This document shows positions 1 to 8,238 of a DNA stretch of 11,069 bases, piece after piece. The stretch's first letter is position 1. Each line of letters starts with the position of its first letter. A model generated the notes under the pieces. That model was not told the DNA's origin. It was given only the letters and a program-made list of their open reading frames with translations, and searched no databases. Source of the DNA: Volvariella volvacea V23 (Eukaryota; Basidiomycota; Agaricomycetes; Agaricales; Pluteaceae); contig KB722755.1 in the NCBI GenBank assembly GCA_000349905.1, positions 662,344 through 673,412 of the forward strand. The letters are read 5' to 3'. The position numbers and the translations under genes are program-made.

Positions 1-552
1 ACAAGTACTTACCTCTGAGATGATCTTTAGCAGGAGTAGAGTCAAATAGGGCAGTTGCTTGTGCACAGGTAATGTAGTAGAGCGATGAAAGAACAAATTG
101 ATTGATCTGAGGAGCAATACTCAGAAGTACAGGCCTTATATAATCTACAAGACTGTATGTAACTATTTGTATAATGTAAATGACTGCCAACAGATCTATC
201 AGTCATCTGAAGCATGTGTTTAACTAATTGACCAATGGCGTAAGTCCCTCTATTCTACAATGTTCCATGACATTCCATGAGGTTATACATATGACTCAGT
301 CATGATGTAATATGACTCTGAGGTTCTGGCATGTTCCATAACCTTCTGGAAGATTCTAGAGAAGTCTTGGCGTGTGAGGATATTACTAGCAATGATTATA
401 TAATAGGAATAGATGCCTAGAATAAGTGCTTGAGGTATAAGCACTCACAATAGCCGCTTAAGGGTGTTAGCGCTTAAGGGTTACTAGAAGAATATGAGAT
501 AATTGAAGGGAAGAAATAGTGTGAATACTGTCACATGTCAAAAACCGTGACA
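1..552 (-). mobile_element. LTR of retrotransposon family 1, younger copy
   Basis: Read on the minus strand, this LTR starts TGTCACGG at 552 and runs toward the left edge of the window. Positions about 117-552 match 1807-2240 almost base for base, which defines the family. It carries a TATA-like box (minus strand, plus coordinates about 134-142) and a TGACTCA motif (292-298). A consensus-like splice donor GTAAGT lies on the minus strand at 12-7, so the leader of the element may be spliced. The 3' end of the LTR is not certain and may lie within 1-116 or left of the window. The element body would lie to the left. Six CpGs are kept. The family 1 superfamily (Copia or Gypsy) cannot be told without the coding part. 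Confidence 0.7.
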
Positions 553-1214
553 GTAACCACCATCCCAGATTCCCCTCCATATGTCCCACAAGAGACACCC
601 CCTCCGTCAACACCGTTGACGCCAAGACCCACAAACAACAACCACATCCTACCATGACACAGAATAAGTACCCCACATGTGTCTTCCCACCTATCCATCG
701 ACTCCCACAGAATAAAACAAATCACACAGACACAACCTCTATCAACCCCCTCCTATTACTGCCAGAGATGGGATTGTCAATCTTGAGACAAGCAAACCTA
801 CTCACAAGTCAAAACCTACGAAATGAACAACAGGCCAGAAACGGACAACATCACAATCATCAACCTCTGCTTTTGCTGCAACCATGAATGCAGACACTTT
901 GTCAATGGAAGGTGAATTTATTCCTACCACCAATAATGAACTCTGTACTGTCAACAACACTCTATCCCCAGAAGACGCTTAGCCACGACCTCGCCACCCC
1001 CGTTCTCATTCGCAGACCCCCATTGGGGGACCCCAAGCAATTGTCCCCACGTAGACATCAACAGTGACCAAACTACCTGGTGGGGCAATGGTGCTGTAGA
1101 TGAGTGGGATACCCGACCTCAAGGACTACTCCGAGCACCCCAACTATTCACAAACTGCAGGACTAGGGGATATTAAGCTAGAGCGGTGCTCTAGCGAGTC
1201 TAGTGGGGGGATAG
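553..1214 (+). mobile_element. Internal 3' or gag-like remnant of a plus-strand LTR retrotransposon
   Basis: This stretch lies between the family 1 LTR and a polypurine tract plus LTR, so it is internal sequence of the plus-strand element. Translation gives only short pieces, such as a frame at 654-887 and a frame running into the polypurine tract. The composition is rich in Pro, Thr, Asn and Gln, as in gag-like or linker regions. No protease, reverse transcriptase or integrase motif is visible, so most of pol is missing. The left border at 552/553 is where the family 1 element inserted or recombined. About 17 CpGs are kept, so this piece is young compared with 1806-4816. The assignment rests on position, not on a recognised domain. 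Confidence 0.45.
1202..1214 (+). other. Polypurine tract of the Gypsy-like element
   Basis: A purine run with six consecutive G (AGTGGGGGGATAG) ends exactly where the LTR begins with TGTTATAACG. Such a tract primes plus-strand DNA synthesis in LTR retrotransposons. It marks the downstream LTR as a 3' LTR and fixes the element on the plus strand. Confidence 0.7.
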
Positions 1215-1805
1215 TGTTATAACGATAAGAGATTGTCATTCAGCTTGTGTGCTTTCAGACAATCAGACTAATCTTTCTTTTCAAGTAGTTACAACCTCTT
1301 TTGGTAACTACAATAGCTTTCTCCCATTAAGTAGTATACACGCATATAGCTTACACGTCCATAGCTTATGTGTACATATGACTCAAGTATATCATTTCCC
1401 TTCTAAGCCAAAACCTAATACCACGAGAACATATAAATACCTCAATTCTTTATTGTAGAACTTTAGCTTGACCTCCTGTACTTACTCGTACTTCATTGTG
1501 CGAATATCATTTTGACTCATCTCATTAATGCCTTTGACGGATCTTTGACTCAGCATACTGCTGTCTTTGTCACTCTCATCATTTTACTCGTTTTCGACAA
1601 AAGTACCTCATTACTACCGTCACTTATTAACAACATGTTAAGGTGAAGTCGCTGTAACAACATGTTAAGGTGAAGCTGTAACAACATGTTAAGGTGAAGT
1701 CGCTGTAACAACTGCTGTCTTTATCACTTTCATCATCTTACTCACCCTTAGGAAGTGTTAACTCATTCCCTCTCATTGACATGTTAAGGTAGAGTTGTTG
1801 TAACA
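1215..1805 (+). mobile_element. 3' LTR of a Gypsy-like retrotransposon (591 bp)
   Basis: The LTR starts TGTTATAACG directly after the polypurine tract and ends TTGTTGTAACA at 1805, giving the short terminal inverted repeat TGTTA/TAACA. A TATA box (TATAAATA, 1432-1439) is placed as expected for the U3 promoter. Three TGACTCA motifs lie at 1379-1385, 1513-1519 and 1546-1552. The 3' part contains an internal duplication: 1557-1656 resembles 1711-1805, with a 27-bp tandem array between them. An alternative end at about 1659 also reads TGTAACA, but 1805 is where the older LTR begins. Gypsy is the best guess from LTR style; no pol is present to confirm it. Confidence 0.65.
1630..1707 (+). repeat. 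27-bp tandem repeat, three copies, within the LTR
   Basis: Units lie at 1630-1656 (27 bp), 1657-1680 (24 bp, lacking TCG) and 1681-1707 (27 bp), each with the core ACAACATGTTAAGGTGAAG. A diverged fourth core (ACATGTTAAGGTAGAG) precedes the LTR end near 1805. The array sits inside a larger duplication of the LTR 3' end. Confidence 0.9.
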
Positions 1806-2240
1806 GATACTTAGAAGTACCAGCCTTATATATCTACAAGACTATATGTAATTATTTGTTCAATGTAAATAACTATCAACAGATCTATCAGATATCTGAA
1901 TCATGTGTTTATCTAATTGACCAATGATGTAAGTTCCTCTATTCTACAATGTTTCATGACATTCCATGAGGCTGTACATATGACTCAGTCATGATGTAAT
2001 ATAACTCTGAGGTTCTGGGATATTCCATAACCTTCTAGAAAGTTCTAGAAGAAGTCTTGGCATGTGAAGATATTACTAATAATGATTATATAATAAGAAT
2101 AGACACCTAGGATAAGCACTGAGGCATAAGTGCCCACAATAGCTGCTCAAGATGTTAGCACCTGAGGGTTACTAGAAGAACACAAGATAATTGAAGGGAA
2201 ATAATAGTGTGGATGCTGTCACATGTAGAAAACTGTGACA
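1806..2240 (-). mobile_element. LTR of retrotransposon family 1, older truncated copy
   Basis: This copy aligns with 117-552 over its whole length, with only small gaps. Its minus-strand start is TGTCACAG at 2240. Sequence matching 1-115 of the younger copy is absent because the Gypsy-like LTR ends at 1805. It keeps the TATA-like box and TGACTCA (1981-1987) but has no CpG. All five CpGs of the aligned younger copy are TpG or CpA here. It is best read as an old LTR fragment interrupted by the Gypsy-like insertion. Confidence 0.7.
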
Positions 2241-2598
2241 TCTACTTAAATACATTCTGGTAAAACCTTATTTTTAATACTATATAGTACCTAGCCACTA
2301 CCGCCAAGTGTATGCCAAGTACATAATCACATATTACTCTGATCTGGATGTCAGTCCAGGCCAGAGTACATATGGTAAATCACTGACTTATCCCATTTGG
2401 ATTACTGGATCAATCTAGATTGATTAGGATCTGAATTGGGATTGGCATGTGATATATGGATGGAATCATTCCAGAAAACTGATCTAAAAGGAGTACTACT
2501 GAAAGTGAACAAGGTAATATGTATATCTAATCTGATAAGATAAGATAAAAGGTATAAACTCAAGATTAAATGTATACATATGGAAAAACTATAACATT
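2241..2598. other. CpG-depleted spacer, no gene seen
   Basis: AT-rich sequence with only one CpG. No open frame of a recognisable family and no RNA gene. It is probably decayed transposon DNA. Confidence 0.5.
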
Positions 2599-2759
2599 GT
2601 AGAGATGTGTGCTGAGTAAATGGAGTTTTTTTCTCTTTATTTATTTGTCTTTGGGGCCAAGTGCCCTCATTGCTGACAACATAGGTGTCAGTGACAAGGA
2701 CACTGGGCCCCAAGGACAAATAAATAAAAGCAACTACCATACTCAGCACACATCTCTAC
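2599..2759. mobile_element. Foldback MITE-like element, 161 bp
   Basis: Perfect 20-bp terminal inverted repeats (2599-2618 and 2740-2759, starting GTAGAGATG and ending CATCTCTAC) are flanked by the 5-bp direct repeat ACATT (2594-2598 and 2760-2764). A second, imperfect pair of inner arms (about 2635-2665 and 2698-2730, with TATTTATTTGTC and GGGGCC on both arms) makes the whole unit fold into one long hairpin around the centre. There is no coding capacity, so it would be non-autonomous. The superfamily is not known: a 5-bp duplication does not single out one group. A transcribed hairpin RNA is an alternative reading. Confidence 0.75.
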
Positions 2760-2764
2760 ACATT

Positions 2765-3629
2765 ATCAGATAGGCCTACTACAAGGGATCATCCACACAG
2801 CAGTGCCCAGGTATCACTGGTGGCATAGTTGTCAAAATTCTCACTACCAGCCAGTGAGGGAGACAAGATAGATAAACTGATCTTAATGACGCATACTCAC
2901 CTTTTAGTAGCCTGTTTATTCAGATTGTGCCAGAGTCTCTGGAAGAAAGCTAGCTTGGCAGAGTAAACAAGGTCAAAACTGAGAAAAACCCCCAGAGCCA
3001 ATCTCACCTACTTATACATTCTCCAAGGTCATATGTACATGTTAACACTATTCCAGACTATTCTATGGGTATTTATCTATGACTTCACAATGGCATCACC
3101 AGTGTCCAGTATTGCTAAGATCCTATTGGGTAGAGATAAGCCATGAGCTGGGATGATGGCTCCAAGACTAATGATGCTGCCAAGAATACCTCAATGTTCG
3201 GAATCTCCAAAGGTGGCTCAAAAGATAATGCTTCATGTTATCATGATGTTATCTGGATTAAGCAATCAGTCATGTGATCCTTGGGTGCCTAAGGAAAAGG
3301 AAATTGAAAATAAAATGAAAATGAAAATAATTATTAGATATTTGAGAATAAATAGGGAATAAGGATATGATCCTTGACAATAGGCCCAGATTTTTGTTCA
3401 ACAAAAAGCTATTATACATTTCTTTAATTTTTAGTGCTATGTATATTCATTGTTGCAGTTTTTCATGATTGGTTATATTTGTTGCATAGTTGCATTATCA
3501 ACATCCAATTATCTCTTCCTTCTTATCACTACATTCTTCTTAGCACTTATTCTTAACTGTCAGAAATCATAGGATATGAGTATTTTTATTTTTTTTTTAA
3601 AAAAAGAAAGGTCACATGTCACAACATCA
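2765..3629. other. CpG-depleted region, no gene recognised
   Basis: Contains two CpGs in 865 bp and only short open frames without family character. An A/T homopolymer-rich stretch lies at about 3583-3609. It is probably old repeat-derived DNA. Confidence 0.45.
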
Positions 3630-3637
3630 TATAAATA
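3630..3637 (+). promoter_or_regulatory. TATA-like box
   Basis: TATAAATA is followed by a CA-rich, 5' UTR-like stretch and an ATG at about 3690. The spacing suits a fungal core promoter, probably a fossil one, because the frame behind it is broken. Confidence 0.3.
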
Positions 3638-3689
3638 CAATCACAATGATTTCAAACCCACATTCACTAAAACCCATACACCAACAAAC

Positions 3690-4213
3690 ATGCCCCATCA
3701 CCAAGTACACTTTGGACAAGTCTAACTCCTCCACACCATTTCAAACAATGAGATATACCAACAAATTGATGGAGTATGGTTCAAAGTGATCATGGATTAT
3801 GTAAGGAGAGAAAACCAAATGTGGAGAGAAATACAGTACTTCCTGTTGCTGAGAAAGGATAGAAAGATTATGTGGAGTGTAGAGTGAACATTAACACTGA
3901 TCTTACCAGAAACCGAGGAGTATCCCAAACACTTCCAAATGTACCAGCACAACAAACTGTTTGTCTGGGTCAGAGATTAGTCAATAGACCCAACAGAACA
4001 ATACTCAGAGTAATTGGGTTCCACCTCAAAACCACTAAACCAATACAATGGTTTGGTACCAATTATCAACAATCTACAACAGAACAACCTTCCAGAAAAC
4101 CCACTCTCTTGGTTCTCTGGCAAAACATCATACAGCCATCAAAATGACAAGGCTGTGGTTTTTCCCTTTCCACCTTTCCTGAAAAGCCCTAGCAACCTCC
4201 CATCAGAAGTCTG
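3690..4213 (+). pseudogene. Decayed coding-like stretch, family unknown
   Basis: Behind the ATG at about 3690 the translation runs MPHHQVHFGQV and then stops. Open pieces follow in two frames, 3872-4147 and 4014-4213, rich in Gln, Asn, Pro and Thr. No catalytic motif, zinc knuckle or other domain is visible. The stretch has one CpG, so many stops could come from CGA to TGA transitions, but I have not restored any frame. It could be an old gag-like or host-derived sequence, or chance open frame. Confidence that it was ever coding is low. Confidence 0.25.
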
Positions 4214-4654
4214 ATGGCAAGTAGCTGGCCATCAAACCAAGAACAATAACAGACCAATACCCAGTATGGGAGAACAATAAGGACTACCAAATACAGATAC
4301 ATTGCACTATTAATAGATAAACCACCCTCAATTAGGATATATTGTACATTAGTAATGTTTCCCAGAAGTACCTGGTGATAATGTATATAAACCAGGAGAA
4401 CTTAGTCAACAGCTCTCCAGCTTTGACTTGGTCTAAACTCCTGAGTTCTACCATCTCACTTACATTGCTCCAATGCCAATGACCTCAAGGTTACTGAACC
4501 ACAGGATGAGTAATGCATTGTAAATATCCTTTTCTCCCCTATTCCTTTGGTCATAAGATGGTGTGCCCACAGGCCATGGAATACTCTCTGCAATTGGGAA
4601 GCTTATGAGGGGGTGTTGTCTGTTTGTTGCCTGGGGGCCAAATGGTAAGTTTCA
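4214..4654. other. CpG-depleted spacer, no gene seen
   Basis: No CpG in 441 bp and no recognisable frame. Confidence 0.4.
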
Positions 4655-4811
4655 ACAAGGGGTGGCTAGCATGGTTGCTGGCACCTGAGCAGCCCAAAGG
4701 CTCTCAGAGATGTTTCCTGGGTGCAACGTCAGGGGTTTGACTCCTTCTTGCTCTGACTAGCCATAGGGCATCATTGGGGACTTGGGTTTGCCCAGCATCC
4801 CAGGTTACCCT
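4655..4811 (+). mobile_element. tRNA-like SINE head (candidate)
   Basis: A box-A-like sequence TGGCTAGCATGG (4663-4674) and a box-B-like sequence GGTTTGACTCC (4734-4744) lie 71 bp apart, as in a tRNA with a long variable arm (Leu or Ser type) plus some drift. Box B differs from the consensus GGTTCGANTCC by one C to T change at a CpG, the same decay seen all around it. A short stem CTGAG/CTCAG lies where an anticodon stem would be. The SINE tail would continue past the solo LTR that interrupts it, but its end is not recognised. A degenerate tRNA relic or chance match is possible. Confidence 0.4.
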
Positions 4812-4816
4812 GAGTC
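4812..4816. repeat. Target-site duplication, left copy
   Basis: GAGTC directly before the LTR start. The matching copy is at 5579-5583. Confidence 0.85.
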
Positions 4817-5578
4817 TGTCGGGGCTCGTAAGAGCCCTCGACATAAACGCCCAATACTTTGACGCCCACCAAGCATCTACATCTCATCAACAAGCGCTCA
4901 CCAAGTGCCTACACCCACCTTGACGCCCACCAAAGCGTCTCTATTATTTCATTTCCTTTTTCTTTCTTCTTTCTTTTCCAATACACCCTTTTACTATATC
5001 TTTGATACATAATACATATTACCCCATCTCCTCTCTTACACATCACCCTTACCTACTCACATCCGTTTACCCGTACCCTATACCCTCATCTACGATCTCC
5101 CATCTCCTTTTCCCCATCTCCGCCCCCTCTTTATGGTATACCCTTTGTTCTCTACTGCATCCGATGATTCAATCTTGTTCTAGATGAACATGTGTCGAGT
5201 CAGAAGATCAATTATGATTTCATATGACTCCGTCCTCTCCCACATTGACTGCACATGACACGGGCTTACGTGTACATGCCGACCCAGCTTACGTGTCCCC
5301 TGGTCTGTGCGCCACACTCTTCGCTCAGGACTCCCACTTTGCTACTTTCTTTCTTACCCCCCCACTTCTCCTCACCCAAGAGATTATATCCATTTATTTA
5401 TCTTTATTTATCTTTGAGTAGTATATATACCGTACTGCTCTTGCCACCTATTCCCCAGCTTTAAAGATTCTTCGCTTGGGAATAGGTAAGCAACTATGAG
5501 CTAGCCTCTTCTTTCCACCCCTTTACTTACTATTCTTTGCTTGGGAATAGAATCTGAGTATTCGCTTTTTCCTCAACA
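4817..5578 (+). mobile_element. Solo LTR (762 bp) with target-site duplication
   Basis: The LTR starts TGTCGGGGCTC and ends CTCAACA. It is flanked by a perfect 5-bp direct repeat GAGTC (4812-4816 and 5579-5583), so both borders are fixed. The start folds into a hairpin (4817-4843: TGTCG, GGGCTC, loop GTAA, GAGCCC, CGACA with one bulge). Inside are TTGACGCCCACCAA twice (4859-4872, 4920-4933), a pyrimidine tract (4952-4979), GCTTACGTGT twice (5264-5273, 5287-5296), a TATA-like box (about 5421-5430) and a 9-bp inverted repeat (5447-5455 and 5478-5486). About 24 CpGs contrast with the nearly CpG-free flanks. No internal region is present, as after LTR-LTR recombination. Gypsy-type is likely from the style of the ends. 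Confidence 0.85.
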
Positions 5579-5579
5579 G
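5486..5579 (+). other. Possible intron reaching the end of the solo LTR
   Basis: A donor-like GTAAGC (5486-5491) lies downstream of the TATA-like box. A pyrimidine-rich stretch ending in CAACAG places a possible acceptor across the LTR end and the first base of the target duplication. This is a sequence-only guess: an LTR-driven transcript could be spliced into flanking DNA. Confidence 0.2.
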
Positions 5580-5583
5580 AGTC
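5579..5583. repeat. Target-site duplication, right copy
   Basis: GAGTC directly after the LTR end CAACA. It pairs with 4812-4816. Confidence 0.85.
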
Positions 5584-6433
5584 TCAAGAACTCAGTTACA
5601 GACAAGTGGTTGCTAAGTGTGCCACTCTCCAACTAATCTTTTCTACCACACCATTCCAGTTAGGGCATCAGCCTGAAACACATGTAGTGAACAACCTGAT
5701 ACCTGGGCATTCTCTCTGAGGCAACCTTCCCTTGTGAGAGCAGCCTGATGGGTAATTTTTCCACTTCTGATTCCCCCACTGGATACAGGTCCTGACAGGG
5801 CTGTGGCAGGTAAAGGGTGGCCAATCTTCAGATTGGGTATGACACTGCCCAGGTTGGACTTGTCCCTGGTTGATAGGTGGTGTTATGTGACTAGTGATGG
5901 ATTGCTCCTAAACTCAGTCGCTAACACTTTTTCAATAAAAACCCCTGATGAAGAAGATGGACCAGCTGAACTGGGTTGAATTGCACTAGATCTTGCTGGT
6001 TCAGCTGGATTTTCTTGGCACTAGATCCAGATGATCCAGACAGTCAGCACCATTGTACTGATGTCAGTTAATATTATTTAGTTTTGAAATAGAATGTTTG
6101 TTTTTCCATTGTGAACCTAATTATATATCTGGCAAGCTAAATATCAAATACATTATGTCCTAAATGCTAACTGCCTAGTTGCACATGATCCAGATCACCC
6201 AGATGATCCAGTGCTGTTGTGGCACACCCATCTTTTGGTTCCCTGTCTATGGTGGTACATTGAATCCACTGAGTTACTCATGCTACAATGGCTAACCCAT
6301 TTATCAGTACCAGTATACTGAGGGAAATATCATGCACTCTAGCCTGCACTCTAGCCATCCACAAGGCAATCCATGTAGAAAAGGTGCATACAGAGCCATG
6401 AGAATGTGCTCCCAAAATGTGTCAAGCTATTGT
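5584..6433. other. Old CpG-depleted sequence with short repeats, no gene
   Basis: One CpG in about 850 bp. A perfect 10-bp inverted repeat CCAGCTGAAC/GTTCAGCTGG lies at 5962-5971 and 5999-6008. GCACTAGATC occurs twice (5983-5992, 6018-6027). GATGATCCAG recurs near 6030 and 6203. No coding frame is recognised. This resembles eroded transposon DNA and is the continuation of the sequence left of the solo LTR. Confidence 0.45.
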
Positions 6434-6855
6434 CGGAAACATTACTTTTGGATCAAAGGCAACAGATGAGCCCATTACATCTTTGGGAGGCCTGCAATCG
6501 CAAAGACAATTAGATCAACGGACCTCAAAAGCAAAGGGTGGTGACTCGTTTTTCTCTTACTGAAACAAAATAACCTTAGCCATGTCGTCCCAACCACTGC
6601 GTATCAATCAAGTCAGTTTTGAGAAGCGTGGAGCGTGGCTGATGTGGTAAATGGAGGTATTAAATGTGAGCGTATTGGTAAAGCAGAGAAAACTAGTGAT
6701 CAAACCCATGATGACAGTTCAGGATATATCATCATCCATCTCTATCAGTGATGGTTTGGATCAGTGCGAAGATGAGATGGACCAATGACAAGCTCCTGGA
6801 CCTCACCACCTCTCGTGGACTGCATTCCCCAATCGCAATTTCGGTTACTAGCTGA
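6434..6855. other. Start of CpG-normal region, no gene recognised
   Basis: CpG returns abruptly from 6434 onward. An ATG at 6583 opens a short frame (MSSQPLRINQVSF) that soon stops. It may be the eroded 5' part of the broken gene that follows, but nothing supports a specific function. Confidence 0.3.
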
Positions 6856-7398
6856 CCAGAGCCTTATCCCATCAACTCCTTTGGCGCAGATGCAGACCCG
6901 CTCCTTCAACTCTATAGACTTGATATTGACATCACTCGTTGGACAAGTGCTTAGGGAAAGGCATTGTTCATCTTATCCTGTTTTTCTCACATGTATACGA
7001 GACACCGAAATATCCTCTTGTGTTGTTCTATCAACGACGTGTGGCCACCTCCGCATATCTTCGATCTCATGCAATTAAGAGCTGAATGACAGCGCAAACA
7101 CCCTATCATACCATTTAGATACATCGATGAAGAATACCGAAATCCATACGAACAATTACAGGCCTCTATAGAACAAGCTCCAAAGGCACTCTCTTCACTG
7201 GATGCGCTCCATATGCAGATCATGCAGTTATCCCACAAATCCATTAACTGCCAGATTCAGGACCTCTTCTTCCTCATCATCACGCCCTCGTTACTCAAGC
7301 CGCTCCCTTCCAAATCCTGTCGAGGACTATACGGCCCCTCGCCCCTCGAACCTTGGTTCACCATCTCTGGTCTACCAGCCATCTCACAACTCGGCTGA
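6856..7398 (+). pseudogene. Stop-interrupted coding stretch, family unknown
   Basis: One plus-strand frame is open for about 180 codons except for two internal stops, TAG at 6952 and TGA at 7087, before TGA at 7396. The peptide is protein-like: it contains FGADADPLLQLYRLDIDITRW, then after the second stop IIPFRYIDEEYRNPYEQLQ and an amphipathic helix-like run up to about 7270, then a hydrophobic stretch. I do not recognise the family. The opposite strand is also partly open here but reads less like protein. It may be the 5' part of the same dead gene as 7530-8238, or a separate one. CpG content is normal, so CpG decay does not explain the stops. Confidence 0.4.
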
Positions 7399-7529
7399 GT
7401 GTCGGTTTGAAGCTCAGACGACTTCACTCGCTCATATACTTCTCCAACCAGGACGATCGCGAGATCAGGCTCCACGATAAGTCGTCTGCCAATGTCTCGA
7501 TCAATCGTATGCATAGTTGTCAATACTAC

Positions 7530-8238
7530 ACCAGCCGGTCGAATTGTGTGACGAGGATTATTGAGATGCGTTTGATGATTCTGAAGAGGGAGGAAACGGT
7601 GTTAATATCGTGCTTATTCCCCGCCTCTGTAAGGATTGAGCCACGTTTGTATCGTACGAGGATGTTTCACCGAGTCTCGTGCTGCGGATGAAGCTCATCG
7701 ACATTCCGCAGGTGCTATAGGGCATCCAGACATTCGATCCTATTTGGGAGGCAGAGACGCTTCGAGCTGATCACAAAGCGTGGGTGGCAATAGGTAGGAC
7801 TTGAGTCAATCATGGACGGAAAGCGGAAGAGCCGCGTATAGTTGGAATTTGGGACACCACAACAGTGCTTGTGAGGTTCCAACAGAGACTTTTACCGTTG
7901 GTACTACAAGTCAGCTATGAGAGGTCTTTACGCGGCTTGAACAAGGTTGGGAGGCGTCGTTTGTTCATGCTGGTGACGATGCCGAGATGGGTGATAAACA
8001 ACGATGCCGAGATGGGTGATAAACAATGCCCGCTGGCTTGATAGGAATTAGATCTGGCGAGTATGAGAGTATGGGAGTGGGTAGACGATGGCAATGTAGT
8101 CTGGGTGTCCCCCGAGGCGTTTGTAGAGAGAAAACTGTATCTTCCATTGTAATTGGGCCCGATAGAGGTTCTAATGCCAGCCGAAGATTTGGAGTATGTG
8201 CGTATGTCGAGTAGGCCATGGATCGGGTACATGAGAGT
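7530..8238 (+). pseudogene. Decayed gene, possibly KOW/Spt5-like (weak)
   Basis: Plus-strand fragments read like protein across several frame breaks. An acidic run, DAFDDSEEGGNGVNIVLIPRL (about 7566-7630), is followed by SPSLVLRMKLIDIP and IWEAETLRADHKAWVAIGR up to about 7797. In another frame comes EVFTRLEQGWEASFVHAGDD (7921-7980). Then, in the first frame again, come WEWVDDGNVVWVSPEAF and EDLEYVRM (8048-8230). A short basic segment, an acidic turn and then VLIPRL-like strands recall KOW modules of Spt5-like proteins that are multiplied in some Agaricomycetes, but this is from memory and weak. Stops lie at about 7635, 7712, 8036-8041 and 8135. A 25-bp duplication at 7976-8025 accounts for one frame change, and a 48-bp intron near 7795-7842 is possible. 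It converges on the minus-strand gene ending at 8239. Confidence 0.3.
7976..8025. repeat. 25-bp tandem duplication causing a frameshift
   Basis: The unit starting ACGATGCCGAGATGGG is present twice without mismatch (7976-8000, 8001-8025). Twenty-five is not a multiple of three. The protein-like reading before it (GDDAEMGDKQ) and the one after it are in different frames, and they become the same frame if one unit is discounted. Confidence 0.95.

Noticed and set aside
1..2240. The two family 1 LTRs as the two ends of a single element
   Set aside because: The DNA between them belongs to a plus-strand Gypsy-like element, and their CpG states differ strongly, whereas the two LTRs of one insertion are the same age.
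4200..4217. Perfect 8-bp hairpin CCATCAGA/TCTGATGG
   Set aside because: Short, isolated, with no T-run or gene next to it; likely chance.
5962..6008. 10-bp inverted repeat as a MITE
   Set aside because: No flanking duplication, and the arms lie only 27 bp apart.
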